Both the position numbers and the translations under genes were made by a program. This document shows, piece after piece, positions 8,497 to 43,761 of a DNA stretch of 64,000 nt. The DNA is from Unio delphinus (taxonomy: Eukaryota; Mollusca; Bivalvia; Unionida; Unionidae). The stretch is from positions 1 through 64,000 of the forward strand of contig JAQISU010000109.1 of the NCBI GenBank assembly GCA_029339505.1, in the 5' to 3' direction. The notes beneath the pieces were generated by a model that did no database searches, was not told the DNA's origin, and saw only the letters and a program-made list of their open reading frames with translations. Positions within the stretch are counted from its first letter, which is position 1, and the number at the start of each line of letters is the position of its first letter.

Positions 8497-9468
8497 GTCA
8501 ATGAAGCATTAACAACCCGATTGGCTCGTGAACGACTGGATGCAATCAGGAGATTTGTACCAATTCGTGACTCTGTACGGAATAAACTACAACAACGACA
8601 GAGTCTTCAGACTGATTTTGCTATGGGATCCGAAGAATTGTTTAAACCAGTAACCACAGCAACGAAAGGGATAGAGCGTGCTATACTGGGAGATGTTCCC
8701 GAGACGGGAAAATCTGTTATTGGTGAACTCGAAAAAATAGCAGCGAAAACTGAACAAACAAAACAAATGGAATCAAAAGAAATAGTAGATGATTTACGCG
8801 TGATATTTAACGAGGCGGGTTTAGCAGCGATTAATAAGACTGATTCAACAGGAATTCCTGAGCTTGTTGTTACGACTTATGAAAACAGGAAAAATATGTT
8901 GAAACCAGAATATCATATGTTTGTTAGAAATTTAGATCATTGGGCTGATATATTCTACAAAATCAAAACTGAAAAAACAGGTAGAATTAGGAAGAAGGAT
9001 AACGCATCATATATTCAATATAGAAAAGCGGTGGATAGTGTGTATGAAAAATACGAAGAGTTTAAACAACAACAAAAACCACGAAAATTGCGAGGAAGGC
9101 GACAGCAACCTGCAAAGAAAATATCTTTTTCACCTAAAAAACAACTACCACCTGATGATGATATTCTTGATTATTTACAAAAAGCCAATTTAGAAGAAAT
9201 GGGAAAAATGGATGTAGCAATGGGTTATAGCGGAAGCGGATTGCAAGATTCCAGTGAGAATCCAAGGATTTCATGTCCTGGTAGTGTTATCAATGATATA
9301 TCACGATTAGAAGTTCTTATAGGAGGTTTCCGAGCTGGAAATAACTCACCGGAAATAATTAATGAAGCAGCTGATATCTGTAGACGATTATTTCAGGGTG
9401 GTATCATGGATATCAAAACATATCGAGATTTCATTGACGAGTTAGTAGAGGATTATCACAGTGATTAA
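8494..9468 (+). CDS. Conserved Polinton structural-block protein, unknown role
   Basis: 324 aa, open, no known fold assigned. I recognise the N-terminal style (MVNEALTTRLARERLDAIRR) from invertebrate Polinton-like elements, where it has no firm function. It is predicted largely helical, with basic K/R-rich segments near residues 165-210 and an acidic linker near 220-230. Residues 275-279 read LIGGF, matching the adenain cleavage consensus (M/I/L)XGG-X, and YSGSG at 245-249 is near the second consensus. A core or scaffolding protein processed by the element's protease would fit, but this is inference. It heads the structural block, after the promoter-like motif. Confidence 0.7.
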   Translation: MVNEALTTRLARERLDAIRRFVPIRDSVRNKLQQRQSLQTDFAMGSEELFKPVTTATKGIERAILGDVPETGKSVIGELEKIAAKTEQTKQMESKEIVDDLRVIFNEAGLAAINKTDSTGIPELVVTTYENRKNMLKPEYHMFVRNLDHWADIFYKIKTEKTGRIRKKDNASYIQYRKAVDSVYEKYEEFKQQQKPRKLRGRRQQPAKKISFSPKKQLPPDDDILDYLQKANLEEMGKMDVAMGYSGSGLQDSSENPRISCPGSVINDISRLEVLIGGFRAGNNSPEIINEAADICRRLFQGGIMDIKTYRDFIDELVEDYHSD

Positions 9469-9485
9469 TCACCGGGATTGAATAA

Positions 9486-9499
9486 AAACGCTAGCGTTT
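9486..9499. repeat. Palindrome AAACGCTAGCGTTT, copy 3
   Basis: 14-bp core in the gap between the 324-aa and 148-aa genes, next to the promoter-like block. Confidence 0.8.
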
Positions 9500-9500
9500 C

Positions 9501-9533
9501 CAATTGAAAAATGGTTTCTGATTTCAAATAATG
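9501..9533 (+). promoter_or_regulatory. Candidate structural-gene promoter motif, copy 2
   Basis: Second copy of the 33-bp block, ending in the ATG of the 148-aa gene. It is preceded by CGGGATTGA, also seen before copy 1, and by a palindrome at 9486-9499. Confidence 0.6.
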
Positions 9534-9977
9534 ATCATACACTACAATCATGATAAACCAACCCCCGTCTACGTAGTTAATTCACGGTTTCCGGTTTATA
9601 GAGCATACTACGGAGATGGTTTAGGCAATACCATTGCAGGGTTATTTGCGAGAATGGCTCCAAAAGTGATGCCGTTAGCTAAACAACTAGGAATGAAAGC
9701 AATTGAAGTTATTCGTGATAAGGGTAATGGTGCTGTTGGAGATCTTGCTGGAAAAGCATTTTCAACTGCGAAGAATAAATTAACATCATTAGTGAAATCA
9801 CGAATTGATTTACGAAAAAAGAAACCGTTACCATCTACAGCAGAGATGCCTGCAAGTGTTAGTAGAATTATAAATAACGCAGTAGACGAAAAATTAGCGT
9901 CGATGGCTTTAACTTCCGACCAAAGCAATATTGCAAATATGATAGCAGGAAGCGGCTTTAAAAAACTACGTCGATGA
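9531..9977 (+). CDS. Core-like basic small virion protein
   Basis: 148 aa, open. It has a hydrophobic/amphipathic stretch at residues about 30-65 (GNTIAGLFARMAPKVMPLAK), a basic middle (KSRIDLRKKKPLP) and a basic tail. Near the C-terminus, IAGS-G at 138-142 fits the adenain consensus (M/I/L)XGX-G and would release GFKKLRR. The layout resembles adenovirus-type minor core or capsid-cement proteins, and homology is not proven. It lies directly upstream of the major capsid gene. Confidence 0.6.
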   Translation: MIIHYNHDKPTPVYVVNSRFPVYRAYYGDGLGNTIAGLFARMAPKVMPLAKQLGMKAIEVIRDKGNGAVGDLAGKAFSTAKNKLTSLVKSRIDLRKKKPLPSTAEMPASVSRIINNAVDEKLASMALTSDQSNIANMIAGSGFKKLRR

Positions 9978-9998
9978 AAATCGTTTATGATTTCACGA
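9974..9998 (+). promoter_or_regulatory. Diverged copy of the motif before the capsid gene
   Basis: GATGAAAATCGTTTATGATTTCA aligns with the core of the two stronger copies (GAAAAAT.GTTTCTGATTTCA). Here it lies about 25 bp upstream of the capsid ATG. Confidence 0.4.
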
Positions 9999-10023
9999 TT
10001 TAGACTCTGATAAATAGAATAAA

Positions 10024-11439
10024 ATGTTCAAAAAATCACATGATCCGGCGTTTGATATAGACGCCCCAGTTGGCAAGGATGATTCTGTACGCGATTATCA
10101 ATATTACGCTTATCATGCAATAGACGCAAATAGTCGATCGCGAATTGAACTTCAAGTCCATGATACCAGTAAATATTTTTTGCCCTGTGAAGCGTTTATT
10201 GAAGTAGAAGGAGAACTTGTAACAGCTGCTGATACTACTGCTGTACCAGCACCGTTTCCAGCTGGTACTCAAGTCGGTTTTGTCAATAATGGTATCATGG
10301 CGTTATTTGAGAGTGCAAAATATCTCATTGATGGAAACGAAATCGAGTCGATAGATCGCGATGTTGATGTGGCTACAACAATAATCGGGTTAGCGAGATA
10401 TTCCAATGATTATACAAGATCAGCAGGACCTTCTATGATGTTTGCAAAAGATGCTACAAATACCGCTGGAGGAAAACAATTCGTTGTAAGACGACCAAAT
10501 GATCGTGCTGCTAACCCTGCTCCTGCTGGTATCGAAGATATGATTATAAACAACGATGTTAATTTCAATCTAGGGGCTGCAACACGTATTTCAATGTTGC
10601 AAGGAGCGCGTAAATCATTTTCATGCGCGATTCCACTGCATCACATATTTGGATTCTGTAGAAACGTCCGAAAAGTTATTTATGGGGCGAAGCATACAGT
10701 ATCGCTTGTACGAAAGAGTGATGATAGTGACGCAATCTGGAGGATTCCAGCAGATGTTGCAAATCCAAATGCTGATGCCGGTAAAGTCAGTTTAACAAAA
10801 ATATCATTGTGGATGCCAGTGTTGACTCCAGCAATCACCGCAGAAGAACGATTACTATCATTTATGGACCAAGGAGGAAAGTCGTTGTTGAGTTGGCTAA
10901 CCGTGAGTACAGATGTGAAGCAATCAAATCTGAACGGGTTATTCACGTGGAATCTAGCATCAAAACAAGGTGTTGCTGCACCACGTCATATATTTATTGC
11001 GTTACAGGATAACACACGAGTTGGCAATCAACTCTCCAGCCATATGATATTTGATCAGTTAGGTGTGAAAGACGTCTCACTGAGAATAAATGGCCAACAG
11101 GAACCATCCGAGGATATACAACTTAATTACACAGAAAATCATATTGCACGCGTGTATCATCGTCTGTTGTCATTTATGGCACGTGATCAAAATGTCGATA
11201 CTGGTTTGCAAATATCACAATATGATTTTAAAAATCTGTATCCGATCTATTACTTCTCACTGGAACATCTCGATTTAACAAGACAGTCCGTCGTTGATAT
11301 ACACTTTAGAGTTAATGTGACTCGTGGTGCTATTGCTAATTATAGAGCGGTTGCTGTCATTCTCAGTGATAAATCAATGCTACTTGAAGGTGTTGGTGGA
11401 AGAATGAGAGTGGTAGATGCCCCAGTGGAAAACATGTAA
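10024..11439 (+). CDS. Major capsid protein (double jelly-roll type)
   Basis: 471 aa, intact. Length, position between core-like and protease genes, beta-rich composition and family signatures (VDIHFRVNVTRGAIANYRAVAV near the C-terminus, and YPIYYFSLEHLD) mark it as the Polinton major capsid protein. By family, it forms trimeric hexon-like capsomers of two jelly rolls. There is no signal peptide or membrane segment. ATG at 10024 follows AATAGAATAAA. No frameshift across 1.4 kb, in contrast with the polymerase and integrase genes. Confidence 0.85.
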   Translation: MFKKSHDPAFDIDAPVGKDDSVRDYQYYAYHAIDANSRSRIELQVHDTSKYFLPCEAFIEVEGELVTAADTTAVPAPFPAGTQVGFVNNGIMALFESAKYLIDGNEIESIDRDVDVATTIIGLARYSNDYTRSAGPSMMFAKDATNTAGGKQFVVRRPNDRAANPAPAGIEDMIINNDVNFNLGAATRISMLQGARKSFSCAIPLHHIFGFCRNVRKVIYGAKHTVSLVRKSDDSDAIWRIPADVANPNADAGKVSLTKISLWMPVLTPAITAEERLLSFMDQGGKSLLSWLTVSTDVKQSNLNGLFTWNLASKQGVAAPRHIFIALQDNTRVGNQLSSHMIFDQLGVKDVSLRINGQQEPSEDIQLNYTENHIARVYHRLLSFMARDQNVDTGLQISQYDFKNLYPIYYFSLEHLDLTRQSVVDIHFRVNVTRGAIANYRAVAVILSDKSMLLEGVGGRMRVVDAPVENM

Positions 11440-11479
11440 TTGAAATTGTAAACGATTTAGAATCAATCAATTATGTATA

Positions 11480-11959
11480 ATGTCATATAGTGTTATTAGT
11501 GTTGCGTTAACTCCCGGTCAATTAAAAAAATTGCAATCGGAATCAGCTAAAAAATGTGGAACCACAATTACGTTGAAACCCAACCAAATGACTGGTGGTG
11601 CAAATAAACTATCGCTGACAACTCGTTAAATAAAACATTTCAACGATGCACTTGCAGTCAAAAAAGGTGTTCAGATTACTCTCTCTGCAGCTGCTATCAA
11701 AAATATGATTAAAACAGGCGGTATATTTCCGTTGTTAGCTGCGATTCCAGCATTGATTGCAGCAGCAGCCCCAGCGGTGGCTAAAGCGGCAGCGTTAGGA
11801 GCCGTTGGTACTGCAGCAGGAATGGCACTAAAGAAGGCAACTGGGAAAGGATATAAAAAAAAGGGACGATCCGTTCACGGATTGGGTCTAAGACTACCAG
11901 GAACCCCGTATTCGTGGTACAGCGGAAAGGGTCTAAGACTACCAGGAACGATTTATTAA
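11480..11959 (+). pseudogene. pX-like minor capsid/core protein with premature stop
   Basis: The frame from the ATG at 11480 runs to TAA at 11957-11959 but is interrupted by TAA at 11627-11629 after 49 codons. The second half (11630-11959) contains a strongly hydrophobic alanine-rich stretch (FPLLAAIPALIAAAAPAVAK) followed by basic KKATGKGYKKKGR. That resembles the pX/mu-type core proteins of adenoviruses and adintoviruses. Before the stop, MTGG-A at residues 37-41 fits the adenain cleavage consensus. A 21-bp exact repeat (GGGTCTAAGACTACCAGGAA plus C) occurs at about 11883 and 11928, giving two GLRLPGT motifs. A single nonsense change in place of a sense codon is the simplest explanation of the break. 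Confidence 0.65.
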
Positions 11960-11970
11960 TTGAGGAACCT

Positions 11971-12417
11971 ATGGTTCCCATGTCCAATTTTGATTTAATG
12001 GATGCGGCTAAAAAACTAGTGATTAAAAATTTCAGAGGTGTTTTTATGAAAGATCAATTACCACATCAACCAAACAAAACTGAAACAGGTATTATTAATC
12101 TCGATAACAGCACCGGACCTGGTACTCACTGGGTTGCATACGCTATTGATCCACGTGGGATTGTTTATTTCGATTCATATGGATTAGCCCCACCAAAAGA
12201 GTTTATGCGGTATATAAAAACCCTTCCAATGAAGACTTGGTATTCTACGCTACCAACACAACAAATGAATGACCCACCAATATGTGGCAGCGAAGTATTA
12301 AATGTCCTTGACGCTATTTCTAACTCCTTGAGTAACCCAAGCGGAAAACCACCACATGTTGTCGTGAATGAATACACTAGCAATCGCTTTTTAGAGAGAG
12401 AAAGAGTTTTACAATAA
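11971..12417 (+). CDS. Adenain-like cysteine protease (C5 family)
   Basis: 148 aa from the ATG at 11971 (ATG 11980 is an alternative; an open frame back to 11914 overlaps the pX gene and is less likely). The catalytic set of adenovirus-type proteases is visible: His53 in GTHWVAY, Asp68 in YFDSYG, a Gln at 97/98 in PTQQM, and Cys105 in PPICGSEVL. It is expected to cleave capsid and core precursors during virion maturation, and candidate sites occur in the neighbouring gene products. The fibre-like gene starts 1 bp after its stop. Confidence 0.85.
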   Translation: MVPMSNFDLMDAAKKLVIKNFRGVFMKDQLPHQPNKTETGIINLDNSTGPGTHWVAYAIDPRGIVYFDSYGLAPPKEFMRYIKTLPMKTWYSTLPTQQMNDPPICGSEVLNVLDAISNSLSNPSGKPPHVVVNEYTSNRFLERERVLQ

Positions 12418-12418
12418 C

Positions 12419-13366
12419 ATGATTGATATTTGGGGGAGATCTTTGAAACCCAAACCCGATGGCACTGCACCACCTGATTCTGTCAAGGATATAAAAAAAA
12501 AAATTGAAGATGAAATCGCTGAGACGTTAAATTTAACAAGTGTTGATCCTAATGAAATAGTTGTATTTCAAGACAAACAGGGTAAATTGAAATCCAGTGA
12601 TGTGTCATTGGATGATATTTTAGTTAAACAACGAAACGCAATCGAGAACACCGTTGCGTTATTTTCCGATCAGGGTAAATTGAAAACCAGTAATATTTCT
12701 CTGGATGATATTTTGGTTAAACAACAAAACGCAATCGAGGATACTATCGCGTTATTTTCCGATCAGGGTAAACTCAAACCGGGTGTACTCGTTTCGACGA
12801 TTACAGATCGATTAAAAACTCTCAACGATGAGTTAAAAAATTTTGTTGTTGTACTGGCAACGCTTGAATCTAAAATTGAAGATAACGGAAAACAGTTTTC
12901 AGTTTTTCGTAGAAATATCATTGATAAATTTATTGGAACCCAGTTGGATAAAATTGAAATAAAACTCCCTGATATTAAAAAATCCATCGATGAGACGAAA
13001 AACTTCATCGAAGCCGTCAAAGGTGATTTTTCGAGGATGATAACAATCATTGAAAAAACAAAAAATCCTCATGAGAAAACCAACAACGTAGTATATACAA
13101 TCCAACACGGATCATTTGAGTGGACACCTGCAAACAACAAATTAGATATCACAGCTACTATCAAGGGTATTTATCGATTAACACTAGTAACACCATTAAC
13201 TCAATTTAATATATCATCGTTGAGTTCATCCGGGGTCAACAATACGATTTCAACGATCATCGACAAGGATAAAACTGAAAAGTTCACGATAACATATACT
13301 GATAAAAGTTTGATTGGGGTTTCAGTAACCTGGTATGTTGAATTCGTAGCGGATTTAAGTAAATAA
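12419..13366 (+). CDS. Fibre-like coiled-coil protein with C-terminal beta domain
   Basis: 315 aa, intact, not assigned to a known family. A short N-terminus (MIDIWGRSLKPKPDGT) leads to two and a fraction copies of a 31-residue repeat (QGKLK..., SLDDILVKQ, ALFSD), then a helical stretch of about 110 residues suggestive of coiled coil. The last 95 residues are beta-rich (VVYTIQHGSFEWTPANNKL to SVTWYVEFVADL). A tail-repeat shaft-knob plan recalls virion fibres, so a surface attachment role is a reasonable guess, without sequence proof. It reads correctly through an A11 run near 12492-12502. Confidence 0.6.
   Translation: MIDIWGRSLKPKPDGTAPPDSVKDIKKKIEDEIAETLNLTSVDPNEIVVFQDKQGKLKSSDVSLDDILVKQRNAIENTVALFSDQGKLKTSNISLDDILVKQQNAIEDTIALFSDQGKLKPGVLVSTITDRLKTLNDELKNFVVVLATLESKIEDNGKQFSVFRRNIIDKFIGTQLDKIEIKLPDIKKSIDETKNFIEAVKGDFSRMITIIEKTKNPHEKTNNVVYTIQHGSFEWTPANNKLDITATIKGIYRLTLVTPLTQFNISSLSSSGVNNTISTIIDKDKTEKFTITYTDKSLIGVSVTWYVEFVADLSK
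12578..12784 (+). repeat. 93-bp tandem repeats in the fibre-like gene
   Basis: Units start at 12578, 12671 and 12764 (partial), each beginning CAGGGTAAA and ending TTTTCCGAT. Period 93 bp, in frame. Confidence 0.92.
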
Positions 13367-13392
13367 CTAAATTGAAAGGATTTCACAATTGA

Positions 13393-13406
13393 AAACGCTA
13401 GTGTTT
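13393..13406. repeat. Palindrome AAACGCTAGTGTTT, copy 4
   Basis: One-mismatch copy in the gap before the membrane protein gene. Confidence 0.65.
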
Positions 13407-13417
13407 TTAAAATAAAA

Positions 13418-13963
13418 ATGATTTCATCAACTCAATGACGCTATGATCAGGTCAGAGAATTTCAGAATAGACTCAAAACCCTCACTGAGGAGTATCAAAT
13501 AAAAATAAAAAAATACCGACGAAGAATCACCGCAATTGATGTTATTATATACTCGGTGTCAAGCGTTCTCACTGGTGCCGGAATAATACTAGCATCTGTT
13601 ACAATGATTGCCCCGGTCGTAGTTCCAATTTGCATTTATGCGGTGGCTACAATCGGGGGTATATCAACCGGGATAGCAAAAAAGATATCATCATGCAGCC
13701 AGAGTAAACTGCAGAATTACTTACTTCAATTTCATATTGCATCAACCGCATATTCGCAATTATCATTGATGATATCGTCGTCACTCGATAATACGATTAT
13801 ATCAGATAGTGAATTCTCAGCGATGGTCAGTATTTTTGATTCCGCGATATCAAAATTAGAGCGACAACATGAGTATAATAACAATGACAACACCGATGGA
13901 ATCAGAAAACACGAACCCAAAAAACAAAATGATCTCAATAATATCAACATTACCAGATTGTGA
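13418..13963 (+). pseudogene. Two-helix membrane protein with early stop
   Basis: From the ATG at 13418 the frame meets TGA at 13436-13438 after six codons and is then open to 13963. After a basic helical segment (YRRRITAID near 13520) come two hydrophobic segments (VIIYSVSSVLTGAGIILASV and APVVVPICIYAVATIGG), then an amphipathic tail with an ISDSEF motif. Proteins with this hairpin and an ISDxEF-type tail recur in Polinton-like elements, with unknown function, perhaps virion membrane or release. No good in-frame ATG follows the stop before the first membrane segment. The gene's end lies in a tandem duplication shared with the penton gene start. Confidence 0.6.
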
Positions 13964-14125
13964 GTTCTCAGTGATGGTCAGTATTTATGATTCCTCGATA
14001 CCAAAATTAGAAATAAATCATGAGTATAATAACAATGACAACACCGCAGGAATTACTTCAACAAATAGTGGAGAACACGAACCCAGTACAAACAAGCATG
14101 ATATCAATAACATCAACGAATCCAG
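13809..14125 (+). repeat. ~151-bp tandem duplication across a gene junction
   Basis: Copy 1 starts at 13809 (GTGAATTCTCAG) and copy 2 at 13960 (GTGAGTTCTCAG). Both contain GATGGTCAGTATTT, then ATGAGTATAATAACAATGAC, the start of the penton gene. Copy 2 carries about 15 extra bases. The breakpoint may be a GAATTCAG microhomology that also occurs at about 14125. Confidence 0.88.
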
Positions 14126-15414
14126 AATTCAGTGTGAATTTCCCCTCTCCGGTCCCAGTGAAGGAGATAGCGCTAGCAAAACTACGAATGTATCACAGTT
14201 GGCCTAATATCAGATCAAAATCATTTGGTGGTCAACAACCGAATAATTCACTGGTGTTTGCAAATAAGAATAAACCCGACGGAACACCAGACTGGAACGT
14301 CGTTTCGATACCAACAGGGTCATACCAAATCGAACAAATCAATAATGAATTCGCGCGTAGAATAAAATCGATTACTGGAAAAGAATCAAAAATCGCTATA
14401 ACAGTTCATGAGCCGACACTATCATCCGCAATTGAGATAAGCACAGAAGGATACGTCGTAGATATCTATCAAAGTTCTATTAGAACCGTACTAGGATGGC
14501 CTGAAAAACCACCAGGGGGAAAAACCGTTCATTTACCAGAACCACAAAAAAATGATTATGTCACCGACGTGATAAAAAATCATGATCCAATAGGGAGTAG
14601 TTATAGAGATTACCAATTCATTACAGATTTTTTTTATTTAATATACCAACCAACTGGAAGAGAGAAGCCAGGGGAGAAAATAGAGGGGGATTATTTTGTT
14701 AACAAACCTAAAATCACTGGTATGATTTATGCAATAAACAACGATTTATCACTGTTGTTAATACCCCTTAAATCCGGCTCTCTCACCCGAGATGAATTTA
14801 TCAGCGTCGTAGAAACATGTAACAAAATTATCGACGATATGGAAAAATTTAATTCACAAATTATTCGATTTATACTCGATGATAAAAACCCCATATCGAG
14901 AACAAGATTTGCATCAAACTATAATATCCGCGTTGAAGATATTCCAACATTCAAACTACCAGGATATAACGTACCAGAACTAAAAAAACTTCTCAATGAT
15001 GCCATCGATGTTGGTTTCAAAATAATTCATGATACGTGGAAAAAAACAGCATCACCGGAAATAAAAATCCTCAAACATAATAATGACCCAGATGGTGGTG
15101 GCAGGCATATCGCTCCGTTCAACGTGAATATTTCATCGGTGATTGCGCTCAATTTAGTGTGTGATGTTATCGAAGGAAGCTATCAGATTAATCTAGAGCA
15201 ATCAAATCAAGCTCAGCAGGGATATATTCTTTATTCGTTTGCACCAACAGCTCCTCCAGGATTCCTAATTATTGAAAACCCAATTAATCCTGTCTACATG
15301 CGATGCCATAATAATTCATTAACCAGAATTAATTTCAAACTCACCGACCAGTCAAATAATCTGATTGATTTACAAGAAGAGGTGTTAGCGATTAGTCTGT
15401 TTGTAAAATCATAA
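14020..15414 (+). CDS. Penton-like minor capsid protein
   Basis: 464 aa, intact. The C-terminal 120 residues (SVIALNLVCDVIEGS, PPGFLIIENPINPVYMRC, INFKLTDQSNNLIDLQEE, VLAISLFVK) match the conserved end of the Polinton minor capsid protein, a single jelly roll placed at capsid vertices. The N-terminal 70 residues contain PVPVKEIALAKLRMYHSWPNI, the usual strand-turn opening. ATG at 14020 is chosen. A duplicate of this start region at 13869 opens another frame and is a relic of the tandem duplication. The gene reads through a T8 run near 14628-14635 without a break. The right TIR begins 16 bp after the stop. Confidence 0.78.
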   Translation: MSIITMTTPQELLQQIVENTNPVQTSMISITSTNPEFSVNFPSPVPVKEIALAKLRMYHSWPNIRSKSFGGQQPNNSLVFANKNKPDGTPDWNVVSIPTGSYQIEQINNEFARRIKSITGKESKIAITVHEPTLSSAIEISTEGYVVDIYQSSIRTVLGWPEKPPGGKTVHLPEPQKNDYVTDVIKNHDPIGSSYRDYQFITDFFYLIYQPTGREKPGEKIEGDYFVNKPKITGMIYAINNDLSLLLIPLKSGSLTRDEFISVVETCNKIIDDMEKFNSQIIRFILDDKNPISRTRFASNYNIRVEDIPTFKLPGYNVPELKKLLNDAIDVGFKIIHDTWKKTASPEIKILKHNNDPDGGGRHIAPFNVNISSVIALNLVCDVIEGSYQINLEQSNQAQQGYILYSFAPTAPPGFLIIENPINPVYMRCHNNSLTRINFKLTDQSNNLIDLQEEVLAISLFVKS

Positions 15415-15429
15415 AGACTCGATCAAATT

Positions 15430-15777
15430 ATTTATTATTTTTATTAACCCAGTGATGAAATCACTAAGCAGCAGAGAGGGTGGATGACAACAAGTTGCGA
15501 GCAAAATTGATTAAAAAATCGTTTTCATTTTTTTAGTTAAAATGATTTCGTAGGGAGATTTCAATCAATTTTTTGTCTGAAAACGTTGTAGGGTTCGTCT
15601 TTTTTTGGTTAAAATAAGATTATAAGACGGCTCGTTTTAGGATTTCAATCATATTTTGTCTAAAAACGTTGTAGGATTCACCTTTTTTTGGTTAAAATAA
15701 GATTATAAGACGGCTCGTTTTAGGATTTCAATCAAATTTTGTCTAAAAACGTTGTAGGATTCACCCTCTCTGCTGCT
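15430..15777 (-). repeat. Right terminal inverted repeat (348 bp)
   Basis: Inverted copy of 366-713. It starts 16 bp after the penton gene stop. The few mismatches with the left copy indicate that the two ends have diverged slightly since insertion. Confidence 0.93.
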
Positions 15778-17085
<1,308 letters not shown>

Positions 17086-17154
<69 letters not shown>

Positions 17155-17171
17155 TAATAATAATAATAATG
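17086..17171. repeat. (TAA)n microsatellite
   Basis: Nearly uninterrupted TAA run closing the array, about 50 bp from the exon at 17220. Confidence 0.9.
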
Positions 17172-17219
17172 AAAACTAAAGCAAGAAGAAGAATAAGAAT
17201 ACATATTTGTATTATTTAC

Positions 17220-43400
<26,181 letters not shown>

Positions 43401-43407
43401 CTGTATT

Positions 43408-43431
43408 TAATTTCAGTCTTGGATGTACCTA

Positions 43432-43524
<93 letters not shown>

Positions 43525-43690
43525 CATACATACATACATACATACATACATACATACATACATACATACATACATACATACATACATACATACATACATA
43601 CATACATACATACATACATACATACATACATACATACATACATACATACATACATACATACATACATACATACATACATACATACATACA

Positions 43691-43726
<36 letters not shown>

Positions 43727-43761
43727 TATAAATTTATTAGGTACATCGAAGATTAAAATTA
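43408..43761. repeat. (TA)n-(CATA)n microsatellite between inverted arms
   Basis: Arms of 24 bp at 43408-43431 and 43738-43761 match in inverted orientation at 21 of 24 positions (GATGTACCTA core). Between them lie about 87 bp of TA, about 200 bp of CATA and 10 bp of TA. Confidence 0.85.

Larger units (their letters stand above)
366..15777. mobile_element. Polinton/Maverick (polintovirus-like) element, full length
   Basis: The element is bounded by two 348-bp terminal inverted repeats starting AGCAGCAGAGAGGG and flanked by AGTGA on both sides. Its cargo is the Polinton set: family B polymerase, retrovirus-type DDE integrase, A32-type packaging ATPase, adenain-like protease, major capsid protein and penton-like minor capsid protein. 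Polintons are self-synthesising elements that probably also form virions. The left part carries genes on both strands for replication, integration and packaging. The right part (8494-15414) is a rightward block of structural genes. The usual Polinton target duplication is 6 bp. Here 5 bp (AGTGA) fits with perfect repeats, or 6 bp (TAGTGA) if the right end lacks one terminal base. Several genes are broken, so this copy is probably not autonomous. Confidence 0.95.

Noticed and set aside
13869..14207. 112-codon frame starting like the penton gene
   Set aside because: A relic of the tandem duplication that runs through the membrane and penton genes in the wrong frame.
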